Source: an uncultured Acidimicrobiaceae bacterium
GTDB lineage: Bacteria > Actinomycetota > Acidimicrobiia > Acidimicrobiales > SZUA-35
DNA length: 64,000 nt
Direction of reading: 5' to 3'
Assembly (NCBI GenBank): GCA_947259095.1
Contig: CAMYLA010000002.1
Span: forward strand, 1 to 64,000
Shown in pieces: positions 61,140 through 64,000 of this stretch. Within the stretch, counting starts at the first letter, position 1. Each line of letters starts with the position of its first letter. The notes beneath the pieces were generated by a model. The model saw only the letters and a program-made list of their open reading frames with translations, ran no database searches and was not told the origin of the DNA. The position numbers and the translations under genes are program-made.

Positions 61140-62417
61140 TCAGACCGATCCGTCGGCGATCACGCCGTCGTCGACCAGCGCTGCGGTCTCGTCGTCATCG
61201 ATACCGATCTCGCCCATCACCGCCAGGGTGTGCTGGCCGAACCGTGGGCTCGGACCGGGGACCGCAGCCGTCGACCTCTCGAACCGCATCGGCATGCCAC
61301 TGGCGGTGTAGCGACCGAAGGTCGGGTGGTCCAGCTCGACCATATAGTCGTTGGCCAACACCTGGGGGTCGTCAAGCGCCTCGTGCGGCAGGTTGTATGG
61401 ACCGCACGGGTAGCCGCCGGCCTGGAGCGTTTCGAGCCAGTCGGCGGTGGTCCTGGTGGCGAAGAGGGCCTCGGCATCCTGCACCAGCTGTCGGAAGCCG
61501 GCATCGTTTACGTCGCGCACCTCCGGTGCCGGGAGGCCGGTGATCCGGTGGAACTTGGCGAACAGCCCCGGTGCCATGCCCGCCACCGAGATGAGCCCAT
61601 CGGCGGTCTGGTAGTGGCGGAAGTACAGCTGGAAGGCACCGCCGGCCGGCTCGACCCGGCGATCGTAGTGGGCCCGCTGGTCATCGAACCCGACGCCGGC
61701 CAGCCGCAACGCCGCCAGCTCCTCGTCCAGCTCGTCGAGGCCGTCGGCGTCACCGGGGAACCGGGTCACGATCGGTGTGGCCAAGCTCATGGCCGTGCCC
61801 AACAACGAGGTGTCGACCCGCTGCCCTTCGCCGGTCTGGTCCCGGTGGCGAAGGGCGGCCAGCACCGCGAAGGCGGCGACGAATCCGGTGCTGAAATCGT
61901 TGACCGCGGGGCGGGTCGGCTGCGGGGCCGACCCGCCGGAGCGGTTCATGACCCAGCCGAGGCCGCTGCGGCCCTGGACCAGGGCGTCGTAGCCCGGATG
62001 ATCGGCGTCCGGACCTTCCGGTCCCAGTGCGGTCTGGGTGAGGTGGATGAGGCGGGGGTTGACGGTCCGGGCGTGGTCCCAGTCGATCCCGTATCGGGCC
62101 AGATCGTTGGGCTTGAGGGCGACCAGGGCGACATCGGCCCAGGCGAAGAGCGCATCGATCACCGGTCGGGCCTCGGGCCTGCGGAGGTCGACCACGATCC
62201 CCCGCTTCCCGGGGTTGATGACGGCGTAGGCCCGGCTCTCCATCTCGGTGATGGAGGCGACGTGGCGCATGGCGTCGCCTTCTGGCGGCTCCACCTTGAC
62301 CACGTCGGCGCCGAGACCGGCCAACAGCCTCCCGCAGTGTGGGATGGCTGCGTTCTGGGCCAGTTCGACGATGCGGATGTCGGCCAGGATGCCGGACGAC
62401 GACCCCTCGGTGGTCAC
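61140..62417 (-). CDS. Class III CoA-transferase (CaiB/BaiF family)
   Basis: The 425-residue protein begins ILADIRIVELAQNAAIPHCGRLLAGLGADVVKVEPPEGD. It has NPGKRGIVVDLRRPEARPV, the likely nucleophile Asp in VNDFSTGFVAAFAVL, and RDQTGEGQRVDTSLLG. Family III enzymes move CoA between carboxylates. The GTG at 62417 overlaps the stop of a 26-codon frame (GTGA). The gene converges with the monooxygenase gene and may act on a carboxylate from the same pathway. Confidence 0.9.
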   Translation of the reverse strand: MTTEGSSSGILADIRIVELAQNAAIPHCGRLLAGLGADVVKVEPPEGDAMRHVASITEMESRAYAVINPGKRGIVVDLRRPEARPVIDALFAWADVALVALKPNDLARYGIDWDHARTVNPRLIHLTQTALGPEGPDADHPGYDALVQGRSGLGWVMNRSGGSAPQPTRPAVNDFSTGFVAAFAVLAALRHRDQTGEGQRVDTSLLGTAMSLATPIVTRFPGDADGLDELDEELAALRLAGVGFDDQRAHYDRRVEPAGGAFQLYFRHYQTADGLISVAGMAPGLFAKFHRITGLPAPEVRDVNDAGFRQLVQDAEALFATRTTADWLETLQAGGYPCGPYNLPHEALDDPQVLANDYMVELDHPTFGRYTASGMPMRFERSTAAVPGPSPRFGQHTLAVMGEIGIDDDETAALVDDGVIADGSV

Positions 62418-62494
62418 CGGTCGTGTCCGATGAAATCGACCAGGACCTGGGCCAGGTCGGCGAAGCGCTTGTCCGGGGTGCGGACGGTGTCCAT
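62414..62494 (-). pseudogene. 26-codon miniature frame, possible hydrolase remnant
   Basis: The frame reads MDTVRTPDKRFADLAQVLVD then FIGHDR and stops inside the GTG of the CoA-transferase gene. RTPDxRFADL is a common start of haloalkane-dehalogenase-like hydrolases, and the end looks like a C-terminal helix of such proteins. It may be the scar of a deleted gene that still couples translation. No good ribosome site is visible. Confidence 0.35.
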
Positions 62495-62507
62495 GAGGTC
62501 TCGTTTC

Positions 62508-63050
62508 TCAGTTTCTCGGCCGGAGGGTCGGCACGTCGTCGGGGTCGGTCTGGGAGGGGGCGAGGTGTTCGAGTCGGGCGGTGAAACCGAGGTACTCCCA
62601 GATCAGGTGCTCGCCGTCCCGCCGGCGCCGAACCTCGATCGGCTCGGCGTCGGGACCGAGATCGAGGCCCTGGGGTCGGAGCACGTGCACCCCGTCCTCG
62701 TAGTCGGCGATCACATGGATCTCGGTGCTGCGATCGAACTCGGCCACGTCGTGCACCCCGTGCTCCAGGGTTCCGTCGCAGCGCATGTCGTGGATGATGG
62801 CGCCACCGGTCACCACCACCCGATCACCCCGCTGCTCGATGCGCTGGACGTGCCCGAGCGCCGGGTGGCCTGCCACGACCTCACCATCGACCGTGACCTC
62901 GATCGTTCGCCAGAACCCGTCCAGGTCGGGGGCGTGGTCTGGTCGGGGTTCGGTGCAGCCGGCCAGGATCGGGGCCGGCCATTCGGTCCAGCCTCCTGGC
63001 GGCGTGGTGGCCACCGGAACGGTGTCGATGGTCGGTGTCACGCAAGACAT
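62508..63050 (-). CDS. Hypothetical protein, lipocalin-like beta protein
   Basis: The 180-residue protein has no recognised family. Alternating beta strands (GFWRTIEVTVDGEVV, RVVVTGGAIIHDM, TEIHVIADYEDGVHVLRP, EPIEVRRRRDGEHLIWEYLGF) suggest a small beta-barrel. Its ATG overlaps the stop of the MBL hydrolase by one base, so it is in an operon with it and probably with the CoA-transferase. Confidence 0.7.
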   Translation of the reverse strand: MSCVTPTIDTVPVATTPPGGWTEWPAPILAGCTEPRPDHAPDLDGFWRTIEVTVDGEVVAGHPALGHVQRIEQRGDRVVVTGGAIIHDMRCDGTLEHGVHDVAEFDRSTEIHVIADYEDGVHVLRPQGLDLGPDAEPIEVRRRRDGEHLIWEYLGFTARLEHLAPSQTDPDDVPTLRPRN

Positions 63051-63871
63051 CAGATCGTGATCGTGGTGAGATCGTCGCCGATGATGATCTCACCGTCGAA
63101 GTGCTCGGCCGCCCGGGCCACCCAGTCCGGATACTGGTCGGGCACCGGGGCCGGGACCAGGTGGGTCAGGACCAGCCGTTTTGCCCCGACCCGGGCTGCG
63201 GTCTGCGCCGCCTCGATCACCCCGGAGTGGTAGTCGAGGATGTCCTGGAACATCTCGTTCGGTACCAGCTCCACCAGATCACGGCGGATGACGGTCTGCA
63301 CGTAGGCGTCGGCCTCGGCCGCCAGCTGATCGACCCCGGCGCAGGGGATCGTGTCGCCGACCAGGGCCGCCACCGAACCATCGTGCTCCAGCCGGTAGCC
63401 GATCGTCGGCTTGACCGGGGCATGGACGGTGGCCGCGGTCAGGATCTGGACCCCGCCGACCTCGAACGACCGGCCGGGATCGACTTCGGTGACCGCCACC
63501 TTCGGACCCTCGGTCAGGACATCGTGGTGCTCGATGCGGTAGCCGATGTCCGGTTCCAGGGCCTGCAGCTGGCGCTCGACGAACCGGGCCGTTCCCGGCG
63601 GCCCGTGGATCGGCAGGGTGCCGTTGCCCTGGGTCATGATCCAGTGGGTGGTGATCACATCGTTCAGGGCACAGATGTGGTCGCTGTGCAGGTGGGTGAC
63701 CAGGACCGCGGCCAACAGACCCGGGAGCGAGCCGGCACCGGCCATCCGCATCACCGTGCCCCGGCCGGCGTCGACCAGGATGTGGGTGTCGCCGGCCTTG
63801 ACCAGCGTGGATGGGCCGGCCCGGTTGGCATCGGGCAGTGGCGAGCCGGTGCCGGTCAGGATGATGTCCAT
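63050..63871 (-). CDS. MBL-fold hydrolase, ribonuclease Z/arylsulfatase-like
   Basis: The 273-residue protein shows ILTGTGSPLPDANRAGPSTLV, ILVDAGRGTVMRM, the metal site VLVTHLHSDHICAL, a later VGDTI Asp, and a terminal LVLTHLVP His. GTGSPxP at the start is characteristic of the RNase Z-like branch, but the absence of an exosite and the operon context point to a small-molecule esterase. The ATG at 63871 precedes the first strand; 63955 would add a basic, poorly supported extension. Confidence 0.88.
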   Translation of the reverse strand: MDIILTGTGSPLPDANRAGPSTLVKAGDTHILVDAGRGTVMRMAGAGSLPGLLAAVLVTHLHSDHICALNDVITTHWIMTQGNGTLPIHGPPGTARFVERQLQALEPDIGYRIEHHDVLTEGPKVAVTEVDPGRSFEVGGVQILTAATVHAPVKPTIGYRLEHDGSVAALVGDTIPCAGVDQLAAEADAYVQTVIRRDLVELVPNEMFQDILDYHSGVIEAAQTAARVGAKRLVLTHLVPAPVPDQYPDWVARAAEHFDGEIIIGDDLTTITI

Positions 63872-64000
63872 CAGGCGTTCCCTACGTCTGCCATGGCCGT
63901 GAGGCCAGTGCCCTGACCAGGCCCTTCTCCAGTATTGTGCCAGTTTAACCCGCATATTCTGCCGCCCATGCTCCCGGACGGTCTGCCACTCGTTCTCGCC

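Noticed and set aside
63968-64000. Start of another plus-strand gene at the right edge (ATG at 63968)
   Set aside because: Only eleven codons are visible and no ribosome site precedes them, so it cannot be supported.

Overview
The window looks like chromosome of a high-GC actinomycete, most plausibly an Acidimicrobiia-type (Ilumatobacter-like) lineage. The placement is inferred from strong GC bias at third positions, frequent GTG starts, a crgA-trpG-pknB-pbpA-rodA-pstP-fhaB-fhaA locus with a single Ser/Thr kinase, an LLM-family (F420-type) oxidoreductase, DUF2252 and DUF1876 proteins, and a scattering of lipid and CoA catabolism genes. No plasmid, phage or CRISPR structure was seen.

Layout. 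1-1.9 kb is plastic: the N-terminal part of an IS1380-type transposase runs off the left edge, followed by a broken DUF2252 gene. 1.95-11 kb is the conserved growth and division locus: CrgA-like protein, TrpG, PASTA kinase, class B PBP, RodA/FtsW, PP2C phosphatase, two FHA proteins, and tRNA-Leu(CAG). 11-17.9 kb holds housekeeping and envelope genes (YbaK-like deacylase, SpoU methyltransferase, BON+OmpA protein, MBL hydrolase, prephenate dehydratase, DoxX-like protein). 18-20.7 kb has a thiolase/DUF35 pair, then a dodecin followed at once by a dodecin-UspA-like fusion. 20.7-24.6 kb has MetRS, an intact DUF2252 gene and a truncated sulfatase. 25-28.7 kb is an FtsX/ABC pair.

The most striking object is at 28976-29527. 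It is a DsbE/TlpA-like exported thioredoxin-fold protein whose CxxC motif is written TGA-ACC-TCC-TGC. The frame stays open for 102 more codons, and a stem-loop follows the TGA. I read this as a probable selenoprotein (U81-x-x-C84); a nonsense mutation is the main alternative.

29.7-36.4 kb: CspA with a clear terminator, a molybdopterin oxidoreductase plus cytochrome b pair, a RelA/SpoT-domain protein with a LOTUS-like domain, a lipoprotein, an Ldh-family dehydrogenase and an enoyl-CoA hydratase. 36.5-41.2 kb is an iron-uptake set: DtxR-type regulator, ATPase, lipoprotein receptor and fused permease, with two similar candidate operators. 41.3-51.9 kb is mixed metabolism (esterases, MalQ, SDR, LLM oxidoreductase, SMP-30, epoxide-hydrolase-like). 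51.9-55.5 kb contains two paralogous zinc-free alcohol/quinone oxidoreductases flanking decayed membrane-protein genes. 55.7-64 kb has a site-2 protease with CBS domains, then a GntR regulator facing a catabolic cluster (VOC dioxygenase, SDR, FAD monooxygenase). A perfect palindrome and a 13-bp tandem repeat array separate regulator and cluster. A convergent CoA-transferase/MBL-hydrolase group closes the window.
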